The notes under the pieces: generated by a model
Seen by the model: only the letters and a program-made list of their open reading frames with translations
Told to the model about the DNA's origin: nothing
The model's database searches: none
Assembly: GCF_000503055.1 (NCBI RefSeq)
Contig: NZ_AYVY01000001.1
Coordinates: 235,592 to 299,591 of the forward strand
Direction of reading: 5' to 3'
Length of the DNA stretch: 64,000 nucleotides
Source: Mesorhizobium sp. LSHC420B00
GTDB lineage: Bacteria; Pseudomonadota; Alphaproteobacteria; Rhizobiales; Rhizobiaceae
Part shown: positions 26,201 to 35,231 of the stretch, piece by piece
Layout of the letters: the number at the start of each line of letters is the position of its first letter
Numbering within the stretch: the stretch's first letter is position 1
Made by a program: the position numbers and the translations under genes

Positions 26201-27310
26201 ATGGACGACCTTGGAGCACAGGAACAAGCGGTTCTCGACCTCATTGCGGCGAACCCATTCGCCGGCCAGCAGGACATAGCAACGGCGCTCGGCATCGCCC
26301 GCTCGACGGTCGCGGCCCACATCGTGCAACTCGTCAACAAGGGCTATATTCTCGGCCGTGGTTACGTCTTGCCGACGTCCAAGCGCATGGTCTGCGTCGG
26401 CGGCGCGGTGCTCGACCGCAAATACCACGCCAAGAAGGATCTGATTTTCGAGACGTCGAACCCGGTCGACGGCTATCGCAGCTTCGGCGGGGTCGCCCGC
26501 AACGTCGCCGAAAACCTTGCCCGCCTCGGCGTCGACATAAGCTTCGTCTCGATCGTCGGCGACGATGAAACCGGCCGCTCGCTGGTGCGGCACCTGCGCG
26601 ATCTTGGCGCTGATGTCAGCCAGGTCATCACCACCACGGAACGGCCGACGGCCGAATATGCGGCGATCCTCGACCGCAACAATGATCTCGTGCTCGGCAT
26701 TGCCGACATGGAGATCTTCGATCTGTTTTCGTCGTCCTATCTCGACCGCTTCTGGCCGCATCTGGCTTCGGCGACATGGGTGTTCATCGACTGCAATCTG
26801 CCGGCTTCGACCATCGCAGCACTGATCTCGCGCAAGCAGGGCGCGCGCTTCAAGCTCGCCGTCGACACGGTCTCGTCGCCGAAATCAGCGCGGCCGCCGA
26901 AGGACCTGACCGGCATCGACCTTCTTTTCACCAACCATGACGAGGCCAATACGATGCTCGGCATAACGGATGCCGACAAGCGGCTGACGCCGGAGGAAGC
27001 AGCAGCAGCGCTGCGCGCGGCCGGCGCCAGCGCGGTGATCGTAACCGCAGGCGCGCATGGATTTGCCGTTGCGACTGAGAGCGGTGTGACGACCATGCAC
27101 TCCGTCCCGGCCCAGCCCGTCGACATCACCGGCGCCGGTGACGCGATGATCGCCGGCACTCTGTACAAGGTGCTTTCGGGTGATCCGGTCGCTCATGCCG
27201 CGCGCACCGGCGCGCTGCTCGCCACGCTGACCACCGAGAGCGAATCGAGCGTCCACCCCGATCTGTCGCCGCGCTTCCTTGCCGCCGGCACGTACCGCAT
27301 TCCTGCCTGA
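26201..27310 (+). CDS. psuK: Pseudouridine kinase (PfkB family) with N-terminal winged helix
   Basis: A 369-residue cytosolic kinase that phosphorylates pseudouridine to pseudouridine 5'-phosphate for PsuG. Residues 1-60 are an AsnC/MarR-like winged helix (EQAVLDLIAANPFAGQQDIATALGIARSTVAAHIVQLVNKGYI). Residues 65-369 are a PfkB kinase: VGGAVLDRKYH, GGVARNVAENLARLG, and the catalytic DITGAGDAM motif whose Asp is the base. The same HTH-PfkB architecture occurs in E. coli YeiC (PsuK) and relatives. The adjacent psuG, 12 bp downstream, confirms the pathway. GGGTGGGA lies 5 bases before the ATG. Confidence 0.93.
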   Translation: MDDLGAQEQAVLDLIAANPFAGQQDIATALGIARSTVAAHIVQLVNKGYILGRGYVLPTSKRMVCVGGAVLDRKYHAKKDLIFETSNPVDGYRSFGGVARNVAENLARLGVDISFVSIVGDDETGRSLVRHLRDLGADVSQVITTTERPTAEYAAILDRNNDLVLGIADMEIFDLFSSSYLDRFWPHLASATWVFIDCNLPASTIAALISRKQGARFKLAVDTVSSPKSARPPKDLTGIDLLFTNHDEANTMLGITDADKRLTPEEAAAALRAAGASAVIVTAGAHGFAVATESGVTTMHSVPAQPVDITGAGDAMIAGTLYKVLSGDPVAHAARTGALLATLTTESESSVHPDLSPRFLAAGTYRIPA

Positions 27311-27322
27311 AAGCGAGATGAT

Positions 27323-28252
27323 ATGAAACCTTCCCTTGTCCACTTGAACGATGAAGTCGCTGCTGCGCTTGATGAAGGCCGCGCGGTGGTGGCGCTGGAA
27401 TCGACGATCATCACCCACGGCATGCCCTATCCGGCCAATCTGGAGACTGCTCGTGGTGTCGAGACCGTGGTGCGTGAAAACGGCGCTGTGCCCGCCACGA
27501 TCGCGGTGGTCGCCGGCAAGATCAAGGTTGGCCTCGACGACCGTGAACTGGAAGAGCTGGCAGCGGCAAAGGGCGTGGTCAAGGCTTCCGGGCGCGATCT
27601 CGCCGCCATCATGGTGCACGGCGGCTCGGCCGGAACCACCGTCTCGGCGACGATGCGGATCGCGGCACTCGCCGGCATCGGCATTTTTGCGACCGGCGGC
27701 GTCGGCGGCGTGCATCGCGGCGCCGAAGCGACTTTCGACATCTCGGCCGACCTGACCGAACTCGGCCAAACCGGCACGACTGTCGTCTGCGCCGGAGTCA
27801 AGTCGATCCTCGATATTGCGAAGACGCTGGAATATCTGGAAACCCAGCGTGTGCCGGTGATCGCCTATGGGAGTGATGATTTTCCGGCTTTCTACACCCG
27901 CTCCAGCGGGCTCAAGGCCGATCATCGCCTCGATACCCCCGACGAGATCGCGCGAGCCATGCTGCTGCATGACGAGATGGAATCCGGCACCGGCATTCTC
28001 GTCGCCAACCCTATCCCCGAAGCGGACGCGCTCGATCCGGCATTCATCGACGGCACGATCGCAGCGGCGGTAGCCGAAGCGGAGCAGCGCGGCATCGGGC
28101 GCAAGGAACTGACGCCGTTTCTGCTCGCCCGCATCAACGAGCTTTCGCAAGGCCGCAGCCTGAAGGCCAACATCGCGCTGGTCCGCAACAACGCCGCGCT
28201 CGCCGCCCGCATCGCGGTGGTGCATGCGAAATTGAAGGGCGTGACCAGATAG
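27323..28252 (+). CDS. psuG: Pseudouridine-5'-phosphate glycosidase
   Basis: A 309-residue enzyme that splits the C-C glycosidic bond of pseudouridine 5'-phosphate reversibly into uracil and ribose 5-phosphate. ALESTIITHGMPYPANLETA, the KASGRDLAAIM loop with the catalytic Lys of the family, and TGGVGGVHRGAEATFDISADLTEL are near-invariant in PsuG. Length matches E. coli (312). Co-oriented with psuK; together they salvage pseudouridine from RNA turnover. A convergent FAD oxidase gene begins its 3' end 35 bp downstream. Confidence 0.96.
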   Translation: MKPSLVHLNDEVAAALDEGRAVVALESTIITHGMPYPANLETARGVETVVRENGAVPATIAVVAGKIKVGLDDRELEELAAAKGVVKASGRDLAAIMVHGGSAGTTVSATMRIAALAGIGIFATGGVGGVHRGAEATFDISADLTELGQTGTTVVCAGVKSILDIAKTLEYLETQRVPVIAYGSDDFPAFYTRSSGLKADHRLDTPDEIARAMLLHDEMESGTGILVANPIPEADALDPAFIDGTIAAAVAEAEQRGIGRKELTPFLLARINELSQGRSLKANIALVRNNAALAARIAVVHAKLKGVTR

Positions 28253-28287
28253 AGGCAGCACCCGGCCAGCGCTACCGGCCTTCGATT

Positions 28288-29703
28288 TCAGCCCGTCGCA
28301 AGGTCGAAGATGCGCCCGGCATTGAGGATGTTGTTCGGGTCGAAGGCTGCTTTCAGGCGCCGCATGGCCGCAATCTCTGCATCGCTGCGCACCAGATGCA
28401 GCCACTCCTTCTTGTCAAGGCCAATGCCATGTTCGGCCGAAACGCCGCCGCCGGCGGCGGCCACACCGCGGTAGACGGTGCCGTATGCGGCTGCCGGATC
28501 CACCGTGCGGATCTGGTAATGCAGATTGCCATCGCCGAGATGGCCGAAGACGTAGATGTCGGCGCCGGGGTCGACGGCCTTGATGGCTGCTTCTGTTTCG
28601 TCCAGGAAAGTCGCCATTCTCGCCAGTGGGATGCTGATATCGACGCCAATCAGGCCTGCCATCGAAAACAGGAAACGGTTGGCCTCCTCCCGCACCGCCC
28701 AGAGCGCCCGGAATTCGCGCGGCGATTGCAAGACGACCACGTCGTCGATCACGCCCTCCTCGACCGCCTGCATCAGCGTCGCGGCAAAGCGTTCGCCGTC
28801 GCGGTCGGGCTCGCTGCCCTGTATCTCGGCAAGCACATAGACGGGCGAGCCCGCGGGCAGCGGCGCCGGCGCGTCCATGCCGGCGATCATGGCGCCATAG
28901 AGCGGGGCGAAATTCACCTCATAGGCCGAGAGCGAGGGCCCGAGTTTCTGCCTGAGCAGCGCCAGCAGCGCGATTGCAGCGTCGAGCGAAGCAAGCGCGC
29001 AGAAGGCGTTGATCTCGGTGGCCGGCTTCGGGTGCAGCCGCAGGCATGCGCGGGTGACCACGCCGAGCGTGCCCTCACTGCCGATGAACAATTGGCTGAG
29101 GTCATAGCCGGAATTGTCCTTCGCCAAACCCTTGAGCGAGGTCAGGATGCCGCCGTCGGCAAGCACCGCTTCCAGGCCAAGCACCTGCGCCCGGTACATG
29201 CCGTAGCGCAGCACGCGGATGCCGCCGGCATTGGTGGCGACATTACCGCCGACGGTCGCCGCGCCGCGCGCTCCGATGTCGACGCCGAACAGTAAGCCGG
29301 CCGCATCGGCGGCTTCCTGCACCGTTTGCAGCGGCGCGCCGGCCTCGGCGATGATGGTTGCCGCTTCACGGTCGAGGGCTTCAACGGAAGTCATACACTC
29401 CAGCGACAGCACCGCTTCGCCGGGTTGGACGCGAGCGCCGCCGGCGAGCCCGGTCCGGCCACCCTGGATGACAAGCCTCTGTCCGGCCTCGTTGCACAGG
29501 CGAAGTATGTCCGACACCTCGCCGGCCCTACGTGGACGCAGCACGAACTCCGGCGATACGCCGGCTTTGCCGTCGGGGTCTTCCCTGTAACGCGGCCCGG
29601 CCTCATCGGCCGAAACGATCGCCGACCGGTCCAGCCGCTTCTCCAGCCGCGACAGGAGTTCGCCGGTCAGTGGGGACAGAGCGCTCACGGATGGTGTCGT
29701 CAT
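28288..29703 (-). CDS. FAD-linked oxidase of the glycolate oxidase GlcD/D-lactate dehydrogenase class
   Basis: A 471-residue flavoprotein. The PCMH FAD-binding half (about 45-225) contains PEFVLRPRRAGEVSDILRLC, VIQGGRTGLAGGARV and GARGAATVGGNVATNAGG; the C-terminal half has VFGHLGDGNLHYQI and SAEHGIGLDKKEWL, the Fe/substrate residues of the D-2-hydroxyacid dehydrogenase family. It oxidises a D-2-hydroxy acid such as D-lactate or D-2-hydroxyglutarate, passing electrons to quinone. D-lactate from MurQ is one possible substrate, but the gene is not in that cluster. AGGAG eight bases upstream fixes the ATG at 29703. Confidence 0.9.
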   Translation of the reverse strand: MTTPSVSALSPLTGELLSRLEKRLDRSAIVSADEAGPRYREDPDGKAGVSPEFVLRPRRAGEVSDILRLCNEAGQRLVIQGGRTGLAGGARVQPGEAVLSLECMTSVEALDREAATIIAEAGAPLQTVQEAADAAGLLFGVDIGARGAATVGGNVATNAGGIRVLRYGMYRAQVLGLEAVLADGGILTSLKGLAKDNSGYDLSQLFIGSEGTLGVVTRACLRLHPKPATEINAFCALASLDAAIALLALLRQKLGPSLSAYEVNFAPLYGAMIAGMDAPAPLPAGSPVYVLAEIQGSEPDRDGERFAATLMQAVEEGVIDDVVVLQSPREFRALWAVREEANRFLFSMAGLIGVDISIPLARMATFLDETEAAIKAVDPGADIYVFGHLGDGNLHYQIRTVDPAAAYGTVYRGVAAAGGGVSAEHGIGLDKKEWLHLVRSDAEIAAMRRLKAAFDPNNILNAGRIFDLATG

Positions 29704-29726
29704 GCGCCGCTCCTGTAACAGGCAGG

Positions 29727-29754
29727 ACGATAGACACGGACTGCTGTTTGTCAA
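29727..29754 (-). promoter_or_regulatory. Probable promoter of the FAD oxidase gene
   Basis: On the minus strand TTGACA (29754-29749) is separated by 16 bp from TATCGT (29732-29727), leaving a leader of about 17-20 bases before the ATG at 29703. The -35 box overlaps a perfect 11-bp palindrome GTTTG-T-CAAAC (29746-29756) that could be an operator. Confidence 0.5.
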
Positions 29755-29786
29755 ACCCACGCGGGACTGCCAGTCGTGGCCGGCCT

Positions 29787-31067
29787 TCAGCCTCGACCCT
29801 TCAAAAACTCGATCACCATTGCCGCGGTCCAGGTGAAACGGTTACCGCCGAGCGGCTCGCCGCTGAGGGGATCGTAATATTCGGCAAAGCCGCTCTCGGC
29901 GATCAGGTCGAGACTGGACTGGGTGATCCGTTGTGCGATTTGGCTGTGGCCGGCGGCGGCAAGGCCATTAGCGATCATGTAGTTGACCACCAGCCAGACC
30001 GGGCCGCGCCAGTAGCGCTTGGCGTCGAAGCGCGCATCGCCAGGATCGTGCGAGGGGACGATGTAACGCGCTTTGCCGGCGATGCGCTCGATCGTTGCGG
30101 CGATGGCCGCTGCCCGGCTTTCCGGAATAGCCGAAAACACCGGCAGAATGCCGCCGACCGACGCGCTGTCAACGTGCTTTCCGGCCACTCGGTCGAAACA
30201 AATGTACTGGCTATGTGTGTCGCTCCACAGCCGTTCCATCGTCGAAAGCCCGTTTTCGGCACGGGCGCGGTTGGCTTTTGCGATTTCGGTTTCGCCAAGT
30301 GCCTCGGCGAGATCGGCAAGATCGGCGGCGGAACGGATCAGAATGGCATTGAAGCCGGGATCGACGACCTGGAACGGCGAGGCATCGTGCAGCCTGGCAT
30401 TATCCCAGCCAAGCCCGCGGAAATGCTGCAGCAGCCAGATATAGCGGTCATACTGTGCCTTGGTTGGACGATGCGCCGGATCGGCGTGCAGGATGTCGCG
30501 GCGGGTGTAGGGCTCGACGCCTTCGGTCGGCACGTGCTCAAACGCCTCGTCCCAGTCGATCGAGTTGTCGCGACCGGACTCCCATGGGTGGATTATGGCG
30601 ACCAGCCCTTCGCCGTTCGGGTCGCGGTTTTCGTAGAACCAGCGGTGCCAGGCATCGATTTTCGGCAGCAACACCCGGGCACGCTCGGCCGCCAGCGTCT
30701 TGTCCTTGGCCTGGTCAAACAAGCGGCGCACGGCAAAGCCGGCGACCGCCGGCTGGGTGATGCCCGAGGTGGCGGTCGGGCGGTCCGTCCGCCAGACCTC
30801 CGGTCCCGGGAAATAGCCGTCGCTCCAGACATGGAAGACGATGTGCGGTACCATGCCGTCCGGCCACTGGTGGGCGAACAGCGTGTCGATCTCGGTCCAG
30901 GCTCGAGCCTCATCGTAGTGGGCAAGACCGAGCGCGGTCAGGCAGGAATCCCAGTTCCACTGGAACGGGTAGAGGCCCTTGGTCGGTATGGTGTAGGTGC
31001 CTTGGTCGTTTTCCCTGAGCACCTCTACGGCGCGGGCGATGGTTTCGTCGACAGCAAGAGATATCAT
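29787..31067 (-). CDS. GH63-like glycoside hydrolase, possible glucosyl-/mannosylglycerate hydrolase
   Basis: A 426-residue (alpha/alpha)6-barrel hydrolase without a signal peptide, so acting in the cytosol on imported sugar. It has YPFQWNWDSC (33-42), the general-acid region HPWESGRDNSIDWD (Asp167 candidate) and the C-terminal EYYDP...GGNRFTWTAA block with the likely general base Glu near 396. This motif set is that of GH63-like mannosylglycerate and glucosylglycerate hydrolases and trehalase-like enzymes. It ends the LacI-SBP-permease-ATPase run, so it should hydrolyse what that importer brings in. Substrate choice between glucosylglycerate, mannosylglycerate, glucosylglycerol and an alpha-glucoside is not decidable from sequence alone. 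Confidence 0.85.
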   Translation of the reverse strand: MISLAVDETIARAVEVLRENDQGTYTIPTKGLYPFQWNWDSCLTALGLAHYDEARAWTEIDTLFAHQWPDGMVPHIVFHVWSDGYFPGPEVWRTDRPTATSGITQPAVAGFAVRRLFDQAKDKTLAAERARVLLPKIDAWHRWFYENRDPNGEGLVAIIHPWESGRDNSIDWDEAFEHVPTEGVEPYTRRDILHADPAHRPTKAQYDRYIWLLQHFRGLGWDNARLHDASPFQVVDPGFNAILIRSAADLADLAEALGETEIAKANRARAENGLSTMERLWSDTHSQYICFDRVAGKHVDSASVGGILPVFSAIPESRAAAIAATIERIAGKARYIVPSHDPGDARFDAKRYWRGPVWLVVNYMIANGLAAAGHSQIAQRITQSSLDLIAESGFAEYYDPLSGEPLGGNRFTWTAAMVIEFLKGRG

Positions 31068-31104
31068 GGGGCGGTCGTACTTTCAGGATCGAAGGGCGTT
31101 TGGA

Positions 31105-32145
31105 TCAAAGCGCGTTGGTGGTTTCGGGGTCGAACCAGCGGATGCGGTCGGGTTTGGGCAAGAGCCGCAGGTGATCGCCGACGGCGACCGTGGCATTCGA
31201 TTCGAGGATGGCGCGGAACAGGCCGCCCTCGACATCGCAGGTGACCAGCGTGTGCGGTCCGAGCGGCTCGACAACGCGCACGGTGGCGTGCAGCCCTTCG
31301 GTGCCGGTGTCGACATCCTCGGGGCGAATGGCGAATTCTATCGTCTGCTTGTCCGATTTGGGGCCGGGCAGCGTCAGCCCGGCGACGGTCCAGCTGCCGT
31401 CTGCCGCCTTCGTCGCCAGGATGAAATTCATCGGCGGGTTGCCGATGAAGGAGCCGACGAAGCGTGCGGCCGGATTGCGATAGACCTCTACCGGCGAGGC
31501 GGCCTGGACGATATGGCCCTGATGCATGACGGCGATGCGGTCGGCGAGGCTCATCGCCTCGACCTGATCGTGAGTGACATAGATGGTGGTGGTCTTGGAC
31601 GCGGCGAGCACGCCCTTGAGCTCGGCGCGCATTTCGAGCCGCAGCAGCGCATCGAGGTTCGACAGCGGCTCGTCCATCAGGATCACGTCCGGCTCCATCG
31701 CAAGTGCCCGAGCGACTGCCACGCGCTGGCGCTGGCCGCCGGAAAGCTGGCCCGAATAGCGCTTCAAAAGCTGCTCGATGTGCATGAGCTCCGCGGTGCG
31801 GTTGACGCGCCCCTCGACCTCCTGCTGCGGCAGCTTCTTCATGCGCAGGCCGAAGGCGATGTTCTCGAACACGGTCAGGTGCGGAAACACGGCGTAATTC
31901 TGGAACACCATGGCGATGCCGCGTTCGCGCGGCGGCAGATGGTCGACGCGACGGCCGCCGATCCAGACCTCGCCCTGGCTTGGCGTTTCCAGCCCGGCGA
32001 CGATCCTCAGCAGCGTGGTCTTGCCGCAACCCGAGGCGCCAAGCAGCACCATGAATTCCTGGTCGGCGATGGTCAGGTCGATCGAATGCAGCGCGGTGAA
32101 GCCACCGAAACGTTTTGCGACCTGCTTGATGGCGATCTCAGCCAT
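31105..32145 (-). CDS. CUT1 sugar ABC importer ATPase (UgpC/MsmX type)
   Basis: A 346-residue MalK-family ATPase. Walker A GASGCGKT near 36-43, Q-loop MVFQNYAVFPHLT, signature LSGGQRQR, Walker B VILMDEPLSNLDA and switch His in YVTHDQVEAM are intact; residues about 240-346 form the TOBE regulatory domain (FAIRPEDV). It powers the permeases encoded upstream. It lies 37 bp from the hydrolase gene and 21 bp from the MalG-type permease gene in one operon. Confidence 0.94.
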   Translation of the reverse strand: MAEIAIKQVAKRFGGFTALHSIDLTIADQEFMVLLGASGCGKTTLLRIVAGLETPSQGEVWIGGRRVDHLPPRERGIAMVFQNYAVFPHLTVFENIAFGLRMKKLPQQEVEGRVNRTAELMHIEQLLKRYSGQLSGGQRQRVAVARALAMEPDVILMDEPLSNLDALLRLEMRAELKGVLAASKTTTIYVTHDQVEAMSLADRIAVMHQGHIVQAASPVEVYRNPAARFVGSFIGNPPMNFILATKAADGSWTVAGLTLPGPKSDKQTIEFAIRPEDVDTGTEGLHATVRVVEPLGPHTLVTCDVEGGLFRAILESNATVAVGDHLRLLPKPDRIRWFDPETTNAL

Positions 32146-32166
32146 CGGCGTTCTCTTTTGTGCGCG

Positions 32167-33006
32167 TCATCGGTTGGCGATCCCCCACATGGCGAACAGA
32201 TATTTGCGAACGGTGAAGATGAAGATCAGCGCCGGGATGACCAGTGCCGCGCCACCGGCGAATTTGAGGTAGAGCGGCGATTCGCCAAGGCTCTGCAGCA
32301 GGAAGGCGGTCAGCGTCCGGTTCTCGATGGTGAGCACGGCGGCGGCAAACACTTCGTTCCAGGAGATGGTGAAGGCAAATACCGCCGACGCCGCGATGCC
32401 CGGCAGCGCCAGCGGTAGAATGATTTTTCGGAATGCCTGCAATCTCGTGCAGCCGAGCGTCCAGGCCGCTTCCTCCAGCTCGACTGGAATGCCGGAGAAG
32501 AGCGAGAACGTGATCAGCACCGCGAATGGCAGCGCCAGCGTGGTGTGGACCAGCGCCAGCCCGATCGCGGTGTCGTCGAGGCCGGTGCGGATGAACATCA
32601 CCGCCAGCGGTAGCGCCAGCAGCGGCAGTGGGAAGGCGCGGGTCATCAGCACGAGGAAACGGAACGTTTCCTTGCCCGGGAATTCGAAGCGCGACAGCGC
32701 GTAGCCCGCGGGTGCGCCGAAGCCGATCGAGAGGAGCATCGTCAGCGTGGCGACGAGAACGGAGTTCCACAGCGCCCTGGCGACGCCGGCGAAATTGATG
32801 AAGAAAGAAAGGCTGCCGAAATCGAATGACGGGAAGAAGCGCTTGGGAAAGGCGGTCACCTCTTCCGGCGACGACAGCGCGTTGACGATCAACAGATAGA
32901 TCGGCAGCAGCACCCAGATGCAAAGCAGGATGACGGTGGCGACCAGCAACCAGTTGCCGGCTTTGCGGGCCTCAGGCGCGGCGATCGACAGCTCCACCGT
33001 GCTCAT
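32167..33006 (-). CDS. CUT1 sugar ABC permease (MalG type)
   Basis: A 279-residue inner-membrane permease: one N-terminal helix (VATVILLCIWVLLPIYLLIVNAL), then the six-helix core with GYALSRFEFPGKETFRFLVL and the EAA loop EEAAWTLGCTRLQAFRKIILPLALPG, ending AGGAALVIPALIFIFTVRKYLFAMWGIANR. ATG at 33006 overlaps the MalF-type stop as ATGA; the longer upstream frame runs through the other permease and is discarded. Confidence 0.94.
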   Translation of the reverse strand: MSTVELSIAAPEARKAGNWLLVATVILLCIWVLLPIYLLIVNALSSPEEVTAFPKRFFPSFDFGSLSFFINFAGVARALWNSVLVATLTMLLSIGFGAPAGYALSRFEFPGKETFRFLVLMTRAFPLPLLALPLAVMFIRTGLDDTAIGLALVHTTLALPFAVLITFSLFSGIPVELEEAAWTLGCTRLQAFRKIILPLALPGIAASAVFAFTISWNEVFAAAVLTIENRTLTAFLLQSLGESPLYLKFAGGAALVIPALIFIFTVRKYLFAMWGIANR

Positions 33007-33848
33007 ATCCGCGCCTCCTTCGGCACACGCAGCACCCGCAGGAAGAACAGCGTGAAACCGATCGATATGGCGAGGATGAACAGCGCCATGGCGGCGGCGA
33101 CATTGCGGTCCTGCAGCGTGAACTGCCAATTGTAGGTCTCGCCCATCAGCACCGGCAGATTGGTGCCGCCGAGTGCTGCAACCACCGCAAAGACCTCAAA
33201 GGCAAGGATGACGCGCAGGATGATCGCCGTCTGCAGGCTGGGGCGCAGCAGAGGCAGCGTGATCTTGATGAAGCGCTTCCACGGACTAGCGCCAAAAACC
33301 TCCGCCGCCTCGTAATATTCCCGGGGGATGAGCCCCATGCCGGCGACCAGAATGACCATCATGATGGCGGTCGCACGCCAGATCTCGGCCAGCGCCACGG
33401 CGATGAAGATCGTCAGCTTGCTCTGGTAGCCGAGGAACATGACCGGCCTGTCGATGACGCCGAGATTGGAGAGCAAGGTGTTTAGGAAGCCGGACTGGTC
33501 GAAGATGGCGAGCCAGATCAGCCCAGCGGCGAGATCGGAGATGCCGAGCGGAATAGCGAAGATATAAAGCGCGGCGCTGCGCCCGGCCGCAAGTCGCGAC
33601 ACCATCGTTGCCATCAGCAGCGCCATGACCAGCTGGATGGGCACGACGACGGCGCTGAGAAGCAGCGTGTTGCGAACCGTGACCGGAAATTTCCAGCTGC
33701 TGGTCATGGTGCGGAAATTGTCGAGCGTAAAGCCGCCGTCGCGGGTGAACGCCTCGAAGGCGACCAGCGCAAACGGATAGAGGAAGAAGACGCAAAGGAA
33801 CAGCGTCGCCGGCGTCAGCAGCAGATAGGGCAGGGCCTTGCCGTGCAT
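33003..33848 (-). CDS. CUT1 sugar ABC permease (MalF type)
   Basis: A 281-residue inner-membrane permease with six membrane helices. LLTPATLFLCVFFLYPFALVAFEAF is the usual first helix and EYYEAAEVFGASPWKRFIKITLPLLRPSLQTAIILRVI the EAA coupling loop. It pairs with the MalG-type protein encoded immediately downstream (4-bp overlap) and follows the binding-protein gene after a 76-bp gap that contains a hairpin. Confidence 0.94.
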   Translation of the reverse strand: MHGKALPYLLLTPATLFLCVFFLYPFALVAFEAFTRDGGFTLDNFRTMTSSWKFPVTVRNTLLLSAVVVPIQLVMALLMATMVSRLAAGRSAALYIFAIPLGISDLAAGLIWLAIFDQSGFLNTLLSNLGVIDRPVMFLGYQSKLTIFIAVALAEIWRATAIMMVILVAGMGLIPREYYEAAEVFGASPWKRFIKITLPLLRPSLQTAIILRVILAFEVFAVVAALGGTNLPVLMGETYNWQFTLQDRNVAAAMALFILAISIGFTLFFLRVLRVPKEARI

Positions 33849-33881
33849 GGAGCTCTCTCTATTCGAAGCTTCAAAAGGGGT

Positions 33882-33913
33882 GGGCGCCCGGCGCGCTGGA
33901 AATCCGGACGCCC
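33882..33913 (-). other. Intercistronic hairpin between binding-protein and permease genes
   Basis: Arms GGGCGCCCGG (33882-33891) and CCGGACGCCC (33904-33913) pair over ten positions with one G-U pair around a 12-base loop. There is no T-run, so it is more likely an mRNA-stabilising element or weak attenuator that raises binding-protein output over permease output than a full terminator. Confidence 0.5.
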
Positions 33914-33924
33914 GGGGAGGATTC

Positions 33925-35193
33925 TTAATCGACGGGACAGGCGCCTTGCGATGGTTTGTCGGGCGCCCAGCACGGCGCTTTCGCCTGGTCGATGATCGCC
34001 TTCAGCGCCGTCGCCTGTTCGTCGAGCACGCCGTGCACATCCTCGCCGCCGAGCACGATGCGCTCGAAGCTGTCGGTGTAGATCTGATTGAACTTGCCGC
34101 CGAGGCCGCCAAGTCCCATCGGCAGCAGCGCCGGCAGCGCATCCGGGGCTCCGGTCATGGTGGCGATCACTGGGCTGAAGGCCTTCACCGAGGCCGGCAT
34201 GTCGTCGGGCAGCTTGACGTCGACGATGGGGAAGAAGTTTGTCGCCTTGAGCGTCGCGATCTGGGTTTCCGGTTTCAGCATATAGGCGACCAGTGCCTTG
34301 GCCTTGTCCATGTCGGGCGAGGTCTTCGGGATAGCGACGCCGGCGACCACCGGCATGTAGCCGCGGCCTGCCGGGCCGGCCGGCGCCGGGAAGGCGACGA
34401 AGTCATCGGGTTTCTGGTTGAAGGCGTCGGCGAGGCGCGCCACGTGATCGAATGCCACCCAGACTTCGCCGGTCAACAGCGGCTCCTGCATGAAGGCATA
34501 GTTGGTCGAATTCGGGTTGGTGTATTGCCACAATTCCTTGAACTTGTTCCACGCCGTCTCGGCCTCCGCCGAGCGGAACTTGGTCACCATCGAGCCGGTA
34601 TACGATGGAAGGAGAAAACCCTCGAAGAAACGGTGCTTCAGCCCTTTCGGGCCGGCCGGAAAACCGAATTTGGGCGAACCGGTCTTTTCAGCGATGTTTT
34701 TCGCCCACTCGATCAGTTGGTCATAAGTGATGGTGTTGAGATCGGTGCCGGCCGGCAGATATTGCAGCGCCTGCTTGCTGGCCGCCATCAGAAAGGTGGC
34801 CTGCATCCATGGCAGGTACTTCTGCTCGCCGGTGCCGAGCATGCCGAGCTTCTTATAGGTCTCGTTGACCTTGACGCCACCGAGATCGACGCCAGAGAGA
34901 TCGACAAGGTCCGCGCCGACGGTGGAGAAGTCTCCGTGCAGGCCGCCGAGCACGCCTATGGTGCCGGAGCCGGCCTGCAGTTCGGCCTGAAGGCGGGTGA
35001 GCCAAGGCCCGTCCTCGGCGACCTGATAGTCGACCTGGCCATCAAACCCCTTCAGCACCTCGCCGCGCATTTTTTGCGTCTCTTCCACAGGTCGCGCCTG
35101 TGTCGACCAGAACAACACCTGCTGGGCTTGCGCTGCACCGGCAGCGAGCGACAGCGCCAGCACGGCGCCGGCCAATATCCGCAAAGCATTCAT
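33925..35193 (-). CDS. CUT1 sugar ABC importer periplasmic binding protein
   Basis: A 422-residue extracellular solute-binding protein family 1 member. Residues 1-23 are a Sec signal peptide ending AGAAQAQQ; the mature chain begins VLFWSTQARPVEETQKMRGEVLKGFDGQVDYQ. Two ATGs lie 6 bp apart; GGGAGG sits only 3 bases before the first (35199) but 9 before the second (35193), so the second is preferred. The ligand is unknown; the co-transcribed GH63-like hydrolase suggests a glycosylated compatible solute or alpha-glucoside. A LacI-family gene lies just upstream on the same strand. Confidence 0.9.
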   Translation of the reverse strand: MNALRILAGAVLALSLAAGAAQAQQVLFWSTQARPVEETQKMRGEVLKGFDGQVDYQVAEDGPWLTRLQAELQAGSGTIGVLGGLHGDFSTVGADLVDLSGVDLGGVKVNETYKKLGMLGTGEQKYLPWMQATFLMAASKQALQYLPAGTDLNTITYDQLIEWAKNIAEKTGSPKFGFPAGPKGLKHRFFEGFLLPSYTGSMVTKFRSAEAETAWNKFKELWQYTNPNSTNYAFMQEPLLTGEVWVAFDHVARLADAFNQKPDDFVAFPAPAGPAGRGYMPVVAGVAIPKTSPDMDKAKALVAYMLKPETQIATLKATNFFPIVDVKLPDDMPASVKAFSPVIATMTGAPDALPALLPMGLGGLGGKFNQIYTDSFERIVLGGEDVHGVLDEQATALKAIIDQAKAPCWAPDKPSQGACPVD

Positions 35194-35231
35194 CGTCATC
35201 TTCCTCCCTGGGTTGCGCCGCGAAGCGGGCG

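Noticed and set aside
28253..28287. GGCC-n-GGCC hairpin between psuG and the FAD oxidase as a terminator
   Set aside because: The stem is only four or five base pairs with no T-run; too weak to call.
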